64,000 bases of DNA from CAIQPV01 sp963719855 (GTDB lineage Bacteria; Pseudomonadota; Gammaproteobacteria; Burkholderiales; Gallionellaceae). How positions within the stretch are numbered: the stretch's first letter is position 1; the number at the start of each line of letters is the position of its first letter. The position numbers and the translations under genes were made by a program. The stretch lies in contig CAVRDK010000002.1 in the NCBI GenBank assembly GCA_963719855.1, positions 62,001-126,000 of the forward strand, given 5' to 3'. Below, in pieces: positions 7,783 through 18,002 of the stretch. The notes under the pieces were generated by a model that did no database searches, had not been told where the DNA came from, and saw nothing but the letters and a program-made list of their open reading frames with translations.

Positions 7783-8990
7783 TAGCGTGCCTCCCTGTCG
7801 CGTCCGCGCAAGGCATCGCGCCCACCCAGCGTGGCCTGATCGACCACCGCTGCCGGTTGAGGTGCGACCTGCTCAGCATTATTGGCCGGCTTGCCCGCTG
7901 CCGATTGAATGTCCGCACCCGGATTAGTGCTTTGAATCAGTTTATCCAAGGGCAAATACAGCAAATTGCTGCCGCCCTTTTGATCCACCAGCACCTTGCT
8001 GCTGCTGGTCATTATCTGCTGCATCATATCGAGATACATGCGCTCGCGCGTGACACCAGGCGCCTTCTCGTATTCCACCAGTATCTGTTTGAAGCGGCTG
8101 GCATCGCCTTCCGCATTCGCAATCACACGCTGTTTATAACCGTCCGCTTCCTGCATCAGGCGCGCCGCCGCACCCTTGGCCTTGGGCACCACATCGTTGG
8201 CATAAGCTTGGCCTTCGTTCTTCTGACGCTCCCTGTCCTGCCCGGCCTTCACCGCGTCGTCAAACGCCGCCTGAACCTGTTCGGGTGGCTGCGCATTCTG
8301 CATGGTGACCTTGCTCACCAGGATGCCCGATTTATAGCGATCCAGAATATCCTGAATCAGTTTGGTCGTGGCTGCCGCCACCTGCTCGCGTCCTTCATAC
8401 AGCACGAAGTCCATCTTGTTCTTTCCGACGATTTCGCGGATGGCGGTTTCCGCAGCCTGACGCACGTTCTCGTCCGGCGCGCGGTTATTGAATAAATAAT
8501 CGGCGGGATCTTTCAGGAAAAACTGCACGGCAAACTGGATGTCGATGATGTTCTCGTCGTCGGTCAACATCAGTGATTCTTTCAGCATCTTGTTTTTGAC
8601 GTTATCGCGGTAGCCGACCTCCACCGTCCTGACTTGGCTCAAGCTCACCACTTCAACTGTTTCGATGGGAAAAGGCCAATGCCAACGCGGCCCCGCCTGA
8701 GTGGCTTCGAGGTACTTGCCGAAACGCAGTACTACACCGCGCTGACTGGCATCCACAATATAAAAGCCGCTTCCGACCCAGATCAGGGCGACCACCACCA
8801 CGATCAGGCCGATGCCGCCGCCGAAACCCTTGCCAGGCGCACCGCCACCACCGCTGCCCGTGCCGCCGCCTTTGCGACCCAAAAGCGCAGAAATCTTATT
8901 ATTGAGGTCGCGCAGCACGGCCTCAATATCTGGCGGGCCACTGGGTCCACCGCTGTTTTTATTGCCCCATTGCGGGTCATTCAATCCCAT
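7782..8990 (-). CDS. hflK: FtsH protease modulator HflK (SPFH/band 7 protein)
   Basis: HflC partner in the FtsH-regulating cage. The first 70 residues are glycine-rich and polar (GRKGGGTGSGGGGAPGKG), followed by a membrane segment (about 61-82) and the SPFH domain (VVLRFGKYLEATQAGPRWHW, TDDENIIDIQFAVQF, FLKDPADYLF). The C-terminal tail after about residue 360 is low complexity. In most betaproteobacteria hflX lies directly upstream; here the next gene upstream is 7.8 kb away, beyond a kdp block on the opposite strand, so hflK needs its own promoter. A weak TAAAAT -10 candidate is at 9080-9085 (minus strand). Confidence 0.96.
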   Translation of the reverse strand: MGLNDPQWGNKNSGGPSGPPDIEAVLRDLNNKISALLGRKGGGTGSGGGGAPGKGFGGGIGLIVVVVALIWVGSGFYIVDASQRGVVLRFGKYLEATQAGPRWHWPFPIETVEVVSLSQVRTVEVGYRDNVKNKMLKESLMLTDDENIIDIQFAVQFFLKDPADYLFNNRAPDENVRQAAETAIREIVGKNKMDFVLYEGREQVAAATTKLIQDILDRYKSGILVSKVTMQNAQPPEQVQAAFDDAVKAGQDRERQKNEGQAYANDVVPKAKGAAARLMQEADGYKQRVIANAEGDASRFKQILVEYEKAPGVTRERMYLDMMQQIMTSSSKVLVDQKGGSNLLYLPLDKLIQSTNPGADIQSAAGKPANNAEQVAPQPAAVVDQATLGGRDALRGRDREAR

Positions 8991-9562
8991 GTGTTTTCCA
9001 ATTTTTCAATATGTTATTGCAAGTTTTTTGTAAGATAACCGCCTTCTGGAAGCACCTGCCCATGAGGGGCGAGCCGCACATTTTACAAAATTTCAGCCAT
9101 AATATTAACATGATACTGTGTATAGCGTTTGAGTGTGTTTGGACTGTTTTCTTTTAGGCAATTTTGAGGGGAGATGCATGCTCAAAATACTAAAGATAAG
9201 CGTATTTAGAGGCTCACGAGTGGAGTTTCGATGATGCCCTCGTAAATGTCAAACTTCTGCTGCCACCCCAGCATAGCCGAGAGATTTCCCCTTAGGCAAA
9301 GTCAACGTCCCCTCATTCAGAACGCGCACCTTGCTGCGCTTCTTTTATGGCCTTCTGGTAGAAATTCAAGTCTACCTTCAAATCGCCCTGGTTTACTGAA
9401 ATACCCAGATTCCCTTATTGCTATTGATTCTAATCCAGCGCATCGTGATTCGAATAAGCAGAATTTTTACAACATTTTTACACCCGCAGCATTAATCTTT
9501 ATACCGATTTAATTTGTTTTTCTCTACTATGCGTCGCGTTTCTTACCACTGGGAGCAATCAA
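8991..9562. other. Divergent intergenic region hflK / kdp
   Basis: About 570 bases with no convincing gene. The left part must hold the hflK promoter (weak candidate TTAATA-N17-TAAAAT, minus strand). The right part is AT-rich and holds a KdpE-like box at 9463-9485, an AT-rich promoter zone and the GGGAG ribosome site (about 9551) of the first small kdp ORF. An 88-codon frame at 9246-9512 lacks a ribosome site and looks random. Confidence 0.6.
9463..9485 (+). promoter_or_regulatory. KdpE-like binding site upstream of kdp
   Basis: The stretch begins ATTTTTA and ends TTTTTACACCC, about 75 bp before the first kdp ORF. As I recall the E. coli KdpE site (ATTTTTATAC followed by T-runs and ACACCCC), 19 of 23 positions agree. 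This suggests control by a KdpD/KdpE pair encoded outside the window. Confidence 0.55.
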
Positions 9563-9655
9563 ATGGACTGGTTATATCTGTTGTTAATTATTGCTTTATT
9601 CGGCCTGAGTGATCTGCTGATACGAGGCATCGAAAAACTAAGGGGGCCACAATGA
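9563..9655 (+). CDS. 30-residue membrane peptide preceding kdpF
   Basis: Begins MDWLYLLLIIALFGLSDLL and continues with RGIEKL; a single hydrophobic helix with a basic C-terminus. GGGAG lies seven bases before the ATG, and the stop overlaps the kdpF start (ATGA), so it belongs to the kdp operon. Small proteins of the pattern MD..YL.L...F.L......G.E.L occur upstream of kdpF in other proteobacteria and are sometimes labelled as potassium-transport proteins; no activity is established. A role in KdpFABC assembly would be an inference. Confidence 0.7.
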   Translation: MDWLYLLLIIALFGLSDLLIRGIEKLRGPQ

Positions 9656-9741
9656 CTTTCTATATTCTGGGCGGCATCGTCGCCCTCGGGTTAATGGTTT
9701 ATCTCGTCATCGCCTTACTTAAACCGGAGCTGTTCTCATGA
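9652..9741 (+). CDS. kdpF: K+-transporting ATPase subunit KdpF
   Basis: 29 residues starting MTFYILGGIVALGLMVYLV and ending ALLKPELFS. The single transmembrane helix ending in L-x-x-P-E-x-F is typical of KdpF, a lipid-like stabilising subunit of the KdpFABC complex. ATGA overlaps join it to the small ORF upstream and to kdpA downstream, so translation of all three is probably coupled. Confidence 0.93.
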   Translation: MTFYILGGIVALGLMVYLVIALLKPELFS

Positions 9742-11546
9742 GTGCCAATGGATTGTTGCAAATTGCCTTGTTTCTCGGTGTGCTTCTTGCCTTGGTTAAG
9801 CCGTTCGGCTGGTACATGGCGCGGATTTACGAGGGAGAATTGCCCGCGTTCGTGCGCTGGATGTCCCCGATTGAAAATGTTTTTTACCGCCTGTGCGGCG
9901 TAGACAGCAAGGATGAAATGCGCTGGACCCGCTATGCGCTGGCGATGTTGTGGTTTGCGCTGCTCGGTGTGCTGACGGTATATGCCATGCAGCGCCTGCA
10001 AGGCATGCTGCCGCTGAATCCGCAAGCTTTCGGCGCAGTCAGTCCTGATTCCTCTTTCAACACGGCGATCAGCTTCGTGACCAACACCAACTGGCAGGGC
10101 TACAGCGGTGAGTCCACCATGAGCTACTTGACGCAGATGACGGCCTTGGTGGTGCAGAACTTCCTCTGCGTCGCTGCCGGTATGGCCGTGCTGGTGGCGC
10201 TGATACGTGGTTTTGCGCGCCACACGACGGGAACTATCGGCAACTTCTGGGTAGATATAACTCGCAGCACGCTGTACATCCTGCTGCCGCTCTCCACGGT
10301 GCTGGCGCTGGCGCTGGTTAGCCAAGGTGTGATTCAGAACTTGTCTGCCTATCAAACGGTGCCGACGATTGAAACGATCACCTACGATAACCCTAAGATG
10401 GATGCCGCAGGAAACCCTGTGAAAGACGCTTCCGGCAACCCGGTCACCGAGAAGGCTACCACCAAGGAGCAGGTTATCGCTCTGGGGCCGGTCGCTTCGC
10501 AAGAGGCGATCAAGCAACTCGGCACCAACGGCGGCGGTTTTTTCAATGCCAACTCGGCTCACCCTTACGAGAATCCTACGCCTTTCTCCAATTTCCTGGC
10601 GATGCTGGCGATATTCCTGATTCCCGCCGCGCTGTGTTACACCTTCGGCAGCATGGTGGGTGACACGCGCCAGGGCTGGGCGATTCTCGTCGCCATGACG
10701 ATATTATTCATCGGTTTCCTCGCCGTGGCTGAATACGCAGAGCAAAGTGGCAACCCTGCCTTCGCGGCATTGGGTGTTGACCAGAGCGCTTCCGCCACGC
10801 AGTCCGGCGGCAACATGGAAGGCAAGGAAACGCGCTTCGGCATCGTCAATTCCGCCCTGTTCGCCACCATCACCACGAGTGCTTCCTGCGGTGCGGTGAA
10901 CTCCATGCACGATTCCTTCACCCCGCTGGGCGGCTTGGTTCCGCTGGCGCAAATCCAGCTGGGCGAAGTGATCTTCGGCGGGGTCGGTTCAGGCTTATAC
11001 GGAATGCTGGTGTATGCCGTGATCGCGGTGTTTCTGGCCGGGCTGATGATAGGCCGCACCCCGGAATATCTGGGCAAGAAGATCGAAGCGTTCGACATCA
11101 AGATGGCCTCGCTGATAATTTTGATTCCGCCCATGATCATCCTCGGCGGAACGGCCATAGCCGTTCTGATGGATGCGGGCAAAGCGGGCGTAGCCAACCC
11201 CGGCGCACATGGCTTCAGCGAGATCCTGTATGCGTTCTCCTCGGCGGTCGGCAACAACGGCAGCGCTTTCGCCGGCATCTCCGCCAACACGCCATTTTAT
11301 AACATGGCGCTGGGCTTCGAGATGTTCTTCGGGCGCATCTGGCTGATGATCCCGGTGCTGGCTCTGGCTGGTTCGCTGGCGGCCAAGAAACGCATTCCCG
11401 CGAGCATAGGCAGCATGGCGACCCATACGCAGATGTTCGTCTGGCTGCTGATCGGCACGGTGTTGCTGGTGGGTGCGCTGAACTTTGTCCCGGCGCTTGC
11501 GCTGGGGCCGGTGATCGAACACCTGAACATGATTAGTGCGCATTAG
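9738..11546 (+). CDS. kdpA: K+-transporting ATPase subunit KdpA
   Basis: The potassium-binding and translocating subunit of the high-affinity pump, related to the SKT/Trk channels. At 602 residues it is slightly longer than the E. coli protein (557), largely through an insert around residues 205-255 (TYDNPKMDAAGNPVKDA). The four filter regions are visible: NTNWQGYSGE from N116, GTNGGGFFNANSAHP from G262, TTSASCGAVNSMHDSF near 380 and GNNGSAFAG from G505. About ten hydrophobic helices are present. kdpB starts 9 nt after its stop, behind AGGAG. Confidence 0.98.
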   Translation: MSANGLLQIALFLGVLLALVKPFGWYMARIYEGELPAFVRWMSPIENVFYRLCGVDSKDEMRWTRYALAMLWFALLGVLTVYAMQRLQGMLPLNPQAFGAVSPDSSFNTAISFVTNTNWQGYSGESTMSYLTQMTALVVQNFLCVAAGMAVLVALIRGFARHTTGTIGNFWVDITRSTLYILLPLSTVLALALVSQGVIQNLSAYQTVPTIETITYDNPKMDAAGNPVKDASGNPVTEKATTKEQVIALGPVASQEAIKQLGTNGGGFFNANSAHPYENPTPFSNFLAMLAIFLIPAALCYTFGSMVGDTRQGWAILVAMTILFIGFLAVAEYAEQSGNPAFAALGVDQSASATQSGGNMEGKETRFGIVNSALFATITTSASCGAVNSMHDSFTPLGGLVPLAQIQLGEVIFGGVGSGLYGMLVYAVIAVFLAGLMIGRTPEYLGKKIEAFDIKMASLIILIPPMIILGGTAIAVLMDAGKAGVANPGAHGFSEILYAFSSAVGNNGSAFAGISANTPFYNMALGFEMFFGRIWLMIPVLALAGSLAAKKRIPASIGSMATHTQMFVWLLIGTVLLVGALNFVPALALGPVIEHLNMISAH

Positions 11547-11555
11547 GAGATTTAC

Positions 11556-13628
<2,073 letters not shown>

Positions 13629-13639
13629 AAGCGCACCTC

Positions 13640-13775
13640 TAAAAATCCAATTTTCGTCGCCATGCTGCGTTGCTCACAAAAAATTACTTCTTACATATTA
13701 GGCATATGCTGCGACGCAATTTTTTGCTCGCGCCTTGCCTAGCTTAGGAACTTGAACTTTTAGACGCACCCTTAA
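13640..13775. repeat. MITE-like element between kdpB and kdpC
   Basis: The ends carry imperfect inverted copies of a GYGC..TCTAAAA motif (GCGCACCTCTAAAAATCC left, GAACTTTTAGACGCACC right). Inside, CACAAAAAATTAC pairs loosely with GCAATTTTTTGC. The CTAAAAATCCAATTTTCG segment recurs near 3975-3995, so it belongs to a dispersed family. Confidence 0.55.
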
Positions 13776-13789
13776 GGAAAGGAATTGCC

Positions 13790-14362
13790 ATGTTAAAAGA
13801 AATTCGTCCCGCTGTTGTCAGCTTCTTGTTGCTGACGTTGCTTACCGGAATCGCCTATCCGCTCGTCGTGACAGGAGTTGCCCAAGTGACCATGCCCGAC
13901 AAGGCTAACGGCAGTCTTATCATGAAAGACGGCAAGCCGGTTGGCTCCAGCCTCATGGGCCAGTCATTCTCCGACCCCAAGTATTTCTGGAGTCGCCCTT
14001 CGGCAACCAGCCCGATGCCCAATAACCCAACTGCCTCCGGTGGCTCGAATCTAGGGCCGACCAACCCGGCGTTGATGGATGCGGTGAAAGGCAGAGTGCA
14101 AGCCTTGCGCGATGCCGATCCCGGCAACAAGGAGCCGGTTCCGGTTGATCTGGTGACCGCATCCGGCAGCGGACTTGATCCGCACATCAGCCCAGCGGCG
14201 GCGGAATACCAACTTGCACGCGTGGCACGGGTACGCAATCTCAGCCCCGATGTCGTGGGCAAGCTGGTGGCGGAACACACCGAAGGTCGCCAGTTCGGCA
14301 TTCTGGGCGAGCCTCGGGTGAATGTACTGGAACTCAATCTGGCGCTAGATGCAACACACTGA
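13790..14362 (+). CDS. kdpC: K+-transporting ATPase subunit KdpC
   Basis: Accessory subunit bridging KdpA and KdpB and thought to raise ATP affinity. A single membrane helix (about residues 10-32) precedes a periplasmic domain with the conserved blocks GSSLMGQSFSDPKYFWSRPS, GSGLDPHISPAAAEYQ and GEPRVNVLELNLALD. The length of 190 residues is normal. AAGGAAAGG is the ribosome site. No kdpD or kdpE follows; the next gene is an outer-membrane barrel. Confidence 0.97.
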   Translation: MLKEIRPAVVSFLLLTLLTGIAYPLVVTGVAQVTMPDKANGSLIMKDGKPVGSSLMGQSFSDPKYFWSRPSATSPMPNNPTASGGSNLGPTNPALMDAVKGRVQALRDADPGNKEPVPVDLVTASGSGLDPHISPAAAEYQLARVARVRNLSPDVVGKLVAEHTEGRQFGILGEPRVNVLELNLALDATH

Positions 14363-14406
14363 ATGCTGCAATTCTTAATACCTTAGCTAAATAGAAAGAG
14401 TAAAAC

Positions 14407-15642
14407 ATGTTTAAAAATAAATTGTTGTACACCCTGATCTTGGTCGGCCTTAGCTCCGTTCCTGCAATAGCCATGGCAGACGCCCCCACTGAGCCTGCCA
14501 AGGCGTCGGCGCCTACCATCAGCCAAGTTCTTGATGCCTCAGGAATCACTGTGACCGGCTATGTGGATGTTGGTTATACCAACCTGAATAGCACGGGGCA
14601 GTTTGTGAACGGTACTCCATCGCGCGTTTTCGATGCACCCAATCCGACAGCGGGCAAGAATCTCGATAGCTTCAATCTTAACCAGACTGCAATCACCGTT
14701 TCCAAGGCACCCAAAGAAGGGTTCGGCGGCGTAATCAACCTGACCGCAGGCCAAGATGCCAATGTGATTGCTTCATATGGAGCAGGAAACAGTACGGCCA
14801 CTACTTCGGTATACAACAACCATCATGATGTCGATGTGACCCAAGCCTATGCGAGTTATGCAGGTGGATCGCTGACGGTGATCGCAGGCAAGTTTACATC
14901 TCTGGCTGGAGCAGAAGTCATCGCCAGTCCGTCAAATACGAACTACTCCCGCTCGATCCTGTTCGGATATGCAGTTCCCTTTACACACACCGGTGTCCGA
15001 GCAACTTATGCAGCAACCGATACCGTCAGCCTGATTGCCGGCGTTAATAACGGCTGGGATCAGGTTTCGGACATGAACTCAGACAAGACCGTCGAGCTTG
15101 GCTTCACCGTAGCGCCCAGCAAAATGTTCTCATTGGCAGGGGTCTATTATGGAGGCAAGGAACTGGCTGGCGGTGTCGCAGCCCTTCCCGCTCAGACAAC
15201 CAATGGCAACCGCCAGTTATTTGATCTTGTGGCGACCCTCAATGCAACCGATCAGTTGACGTTTATTCTGAACTACGACAATGGCTCGCAAGGCAATGCA
15301 AATGTCCCGGGGTTTTCTGATGCCGATGGCGCCTCGACGGCAAAATGGGATGGCCTCGCCGCCTACGTCAACTATCAGTTCAACGACAAATGGCGTGCAT
15401 CGCTTCGCAGCGAATACATGAACGACAAGGATGGGTACAAATTGCCGACTGCTGCATTGGCGACCACTGGCCAGAGATGGAGTGAATCTACTCTGACGTT
15501 GGCTTATATGCCGGCTCCCAGCTTCGAAGTCCGTGGAGAAGTTCGCGGGGATTCTTCTAACCAAGCGGTATTCCTGAATAGCGATGGTACGGCCAAATCT
15601 AACCAAACATCGTTCGGGCTGGAAGCGCTTTACAAGTTCTAA
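14407..15642 (+). CDS. Outer-membrane beta-barrel porin (BBP2/OmpL-like)
   Basis: 411 residues with a signal peptide (about 1-25, cleavage after AMADA), then alternating beta-strand sequence ending in the C-terminal aromatic SFGLEALYKF required for outer-membrane insertion. Segments such as ITVTGYVDVGYTN, TQAYASYAG, LFGYAVPFTHTGVRATYAA and SLIAGVNNGWDQ match the OmpL-like beta-barrel porin-2 family. It starts 44 nt after kdpC and precedes a perfect terminator, so it is probably the end of the kdp transcript. A role in letting K+ or other solutes across the outer membrane is inferred from position only. Confidence 0.82.
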   Translation: MFKNKLLYTLILVGLSSVPAIAMADAPTEPAKASAPTISQVLDASGITVTGYVDVGYTNLNSTGQFVNGTPSRVFDAPNPTAGKNLDSFNLNQTAITVSKAPKEGFGGVINLTAGQDANVIASYGAGNSTATTSVYNNHHDVDVTQAYASYAGGSLTVIAGKFTSLAGAEVIASPSNTNYSRSILFGYAVPFTHTGVRATYAATDTVSLIAGVNNGWDQVSDMNSDKTVELGFTVAPSKMFSLAGVYYGGKELAGGVAALPAQTTNGNRQLFDLVATLNATDQLTFILNYDNGSQGNANVPGFSDADGASTAKWDGLAAYVNYQFNDKWRASLRSEYMNDKDGYKLPTAALATTGQRWSESTLTLAYMPAPSFEVRGEVRGDSSNQAVFLNSDGTAKSNQTSFGLEALYKF

Positions 15643-15677
15643 CATAACAAACTCCAAAAGTCTCACCTGACCTTTTT

Positions 15678-15702
15678 GGGGCGCCTAGGCGCCCCTTTTT
15701 TA
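15678..15702 (+). terminator. Rho-independent terminator after the kdp/porin operon
   Basis: GGGGCGCC/GGCGCCCC stem (perfect palindrome GGGGCGCCTAGGCGCCCC) followed by TTTTTTATT, 36 nt after the porin stop. Confidence 0.93.
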
Positions 15703-15790
15703 TTCCGCAAAAATGTAGGGATCAGTTCTGGCCGGTGGATAATTTTGATAAATTTTTTATATCCGATGGCCAACAATTTACACCGTTTTT

Positions 15791-15811
15791 ATGCTGTTTC
15801 TCATAGCATGG
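15791..15811 (+). promoter_or_regulatory. Small inverted repeat before the PII-like gene
   Basis: ATGCT and AGCAT flank nine bases about 25-45 bp before the start of the PII-like gene. It could be an operator or an mRNA hairpin; only the symmetry is seen. Confidence 0.3.
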
Positions 15812-15836
15812 ATTCCATCCAAAGAAGGAGGATGCT

Positions 15837-16136
15837 ATGAAACGAATCACTACAGTATTGAAAGAATCGGAAGCGATGGCAGTGCGCAAGGCGGTTTGTA
15901 TTGCAGGAGCAGAACATGTCGTGATTACCCCGCTTCCATATCAGATGTGCGGGATCGATATGATGGATATATTCAGCGAGCAGATGGCTACAGAATCAGA
16001 CAAGCAAGTTCGGCTTGATGTGACAGCTGACAACAGCCATTTCAATAGCGTATTCTCCATCATCAGGAAAATCGCGCATGCAGGAAAAATTATCTTTGCC
16101 TCGCGTCATGATATGCAGCCCAAGCGTGCTGCCTAA
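15837..16136 (+). CDS. PII-like signalling protein with a short T-loop region
   Basis: 99 residues, start supported by AAGGAGG seven bases upstream. The halves MKRITTVLKESEAMAVRKAV and KQVRLDVTADNSHFNSVF followed by IIRKIAHAGKIIFAS match the beta-alpha-beta pattern of P-II proteins (compare a GlnB-like MK.I.A..K....EVR.AL and K..I...V.D......I..I..AA.TGKIG). The segment between them, where the long T-loop lies in GlnB, is only about 20 residues and lacks the uridylylated Tyr context. I infer a trimeric ferredoxin-like sensor of a nucleotide or metal. Its position behind kdp suggests an ion- or carbon-related partner. This is a remote similarity judged by eye. Confidence 0.55.
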   Translation: MKRITTVLKESEAMAVRKAVCIAGAEHVVITPLPYQMCGIDMMDIFSEQMATESDKQVRLDVTADNSHFNSVFSIIRKIAHAGKIIFASRHDMQPKRAA

Positions 16137-16137
16137 A

Positions 16138-16332
16138 ATGGATAGCATTCTGGAGCCGTTGCTCGCCATTCTCGCCATCGTTATTCCACTTGGATTGGCG
16201 TATGTCATCCTGGTATTACAAGCGCGCAAGTCAGCTGGCAGTTGCCGGAAAGCATCTGCAATTACCCACAATGAGTTGTCGCATGAAATGGCTAAATTAG
16301 CCCGTGCCGATGAGAAAAACGCTGCACGATAA
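16138..16332 (+). CDS. 64-residue single-pass membrane protein
   Basis: Begins MDSILEPLLAILAIVIPLGL; one strong hydrophobic helix (about 8-30) and a charged cytoplasmic tail with HNELSHEMAKLARADEK. The ATG comes two bases after the stop of the PII-like gene, so the two are coupled. I do not recognise the family. It could be the membrane anchor or target of the PII-like protein, which is an inference from the coupling. Confidence 0.65.
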   Translation: MDSILEPLLAILAIVIPLGLAYVILVLQARKSAGSCRKASAITHNELSHEMAKLARADEKNAAR

Positions 16333-16380
16333 TGCCGTGCTGCTTGTCTTCATTTAATGTCTTAATTAGGAGGTTTTTTA

Positions 16381-16584
16381 ATGAAAGCCGATGTACAAAT
16401 TAAATCAAATGATCATATTTGCGGTTACTGCCAGAGCTATCTTAGTCGCATAGAACCAGAGCGTCTTACTCTTCAAGAAGTTCAGGAAATAGAAGCGCGC
16501 CTTAGTCAGGGATGGCGGCTACGCGGGGATCTGCAACATTTGATCCACGATATCAAGTATTACCTTACGCAGCAATCAAAATGA
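16381..16584 (+). CDS. 67-residue protein with a CxxC motif
   Basis: A strong AGGAGG eight bases before the ATG supports expression. The sequence has CGYC (residues 14-17 region) near the N-terminus and is otherwise helical and charged (RLTLQEVQEIEARLSQGWRL, then LQHLIHDIKYYL). A single CxxC could bind a metal as a dimer or be redox-active. Family not recognised. It is probably the last gene of the small-protein group that follows kdp. Confidence 0.65.
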   Translation: MKADVQIKSNDHICGYCQSYLSRIEPERLTLQEVQEIEARLSQGWRLRGDLQHLIHDIKYYLTQQSK

Positions 16585-16637
16585 GTTATATCACTTTTGT
16601 GCGGTAGATTCAGTAAGAGCCAGTGGAGTTCTGCGTT

Positions 16638-16680
16638 CAGCTAAAGTTTAGCTGGGCGGAAAAACTTAGCGCCTTCCGCC
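16638..16680. terminator. Paired hairpins after the small-protein group
   Basis: CAGCTAAA-G-TTTAGCTG (16638-16654, perfect) is followed directly by GGCGGAA ... TTCCGCC (16655-16680). There is no clear T-run, so a factor-independent terminator is uncertain. The hairpins lie between converging transcripts (small-protein group and hflX). Confidence 0.45.
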
Positions 16681-16778
16681 GCATGTGAACACCATATCGG
16701 CAGCTAACGTTTCGCTGTGTCAATTGCCCGTCCAGCTTGCTGGACATAACCAACCACTCGGCAACCGTCTGTTGTCAG

Positions 16779-18002
16779 TTAATTGTTATCAAGGGGATGC
16801 CATTGCGGCGCTTGAGCACCTTGTGCATCCTGTGTTCGCGCATTGCGTACTTCCGCCAGCGCCGCGCGCAATTCATCTATCCCCGCGCCGGTCTTGGCGC
16901 TCAAGAAAACACGAGTGACTCTACCCTGTTCGTCGCGCTGAACGCCCGCAGGCGTGTCCTGCAAATCAATCTTGTTGAACACCAAAATCTGCGGGATATG
17001 CTGCGCATCGATTTCCTGCAACACCTTATTCACTTCGGCAATCTGATCAAAACGCTCGGAACTGTTGGCATCCACCACATGCAGCAACAAATCGGCCTGC
17101 GCCGTTTCTTCCAGCGTACTGCGAAACGCCGCCACCAGGCCATGCGGAAGATGGCGTATGAAACCGACCGTATCCGACAGCACCACCTGTCCCGTGCCTT
17201 CGATAAACACCTTGCGCGAAGTCGTGTCCAGCGTGGCAAACAACTGATCCGCCACATACACATGTGCCTGGGTCAGCCGGTTAAACAATGTGGATTTGCC
17301 CGCGTTGGTGTAGCCGACGATGGACACCGACAATACATCGGAACGGTTGCGCGCGCGGCGCTGCACTTGGCGATGGCGTTTGAGCTTGAGCAACCGGTCA
17401 TTCAACAAATACACGCGCTTGTCCAGTTTGCGCCGATCCAGTTCCAACTGGGTTTCACCCGGCCCGCGCGCGCCTACGGCGTATTTCTGTTGCCCCATGT
17501 CCTGATTCATCCCGACCAGACGCGTGGAAAGATATTTAAGCTGCGCCAGTTCGACCTGTAACTTTCCTTCATGGCTTTGCGCGCGCAGCGCAAAAATATC
17601 CAGGATCAACATGGTGCGGTCAATCACGCGCGCCTTGATTCTGGCTGTGAGATTGCGCATTTGCGCGGGAGAAAGATCGTGATTGAAAATAACCAGTGGC
17701 GCTTGGCCTTGCTCAGAGAGCTCGGCATGCTGCTCGACGATGGCGGCGATTTCATCCACCTTGCCGCTGCCCGCAAACAACGATGCATCGGGACGCTGGC
17801 GCTTGCCTTCCACCAACGCAATGGTGCGCACACCCGCGCTCTCCGCGAGCAAGCGTAACTCTTCCAGGCTTTCTGCGTAATCCGGTGCGCCGAAATCGAG
17901 GCTGACCAATATCGCCGCATTATCATCCGCAAGGGATACTCCGGTGGGTACCCCGCCGCTACGCCGCGACCCTCTCGCTGTAGCGGGTGTAGACTCGTGC
18001 AT
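16779..18002 (-). CDS. hflX: GTPase HflX
   Basis: Ribosome-associated GTPase that rescues stalled or heat-damaged ribosomes. The N-terminal HflX domain (VSLDFGAPDYAESLEELRLL, LFAGSGKVDEIAA) is followed by a coiled linker containing GARGPGETQLELDRRKL and the G domain: GYTNAGKSTLFN (P-loop), DTVGFIRHLPH (switch II) and FNKIDL. 407 residues. Its ATG overlaps the hfq stop (TAATG). Downstream it is cut off from hflK by the oppositely oriented kdp block, so its transcript now ends near 16.6 kb. Confidence 0.97.
   Translation of the reverse strand: MHESTPATARGSRRSGGVPTGVSLADDNAAILVSLDFGAPDYAESLEELRLLAESAGVRTIALVEGKRQRPDASLFAGSGKVDEIAAIVEQHAELSEQGQAPLVIFNHDLSPAQMRNLTARIKARVIDRTMLILDIFALRAQSHEGKLQVELAQLKYLSTRLVGMNQDMGQQKYAVGARGPGETQLELDRRKLDKRVYLLNDRLLKLKRHRQVQRRARNRSDVLSVSIVGYTNAGKSTLFNRLTQAHVYVADQLFATLDTTSRKVFIEGTGQVVLSDTVGFIRHLPHGLVAAFRSTLEETAQADLLLHVVDANSSERFDQIAEVNKVLQEIDAQHIPQILVFNKIDLQDTPAGVQRDEQGRVTRVFLSAKTGAGIDELRAALAEVRNARTQDAQGAQAPQWHPLDNN

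Noticed and set aside
9246..9512. 88-codon plus frame before kdp
   Set aside because: No ribosome site, composition unlike a protein, and it covers the putative KdpE box.
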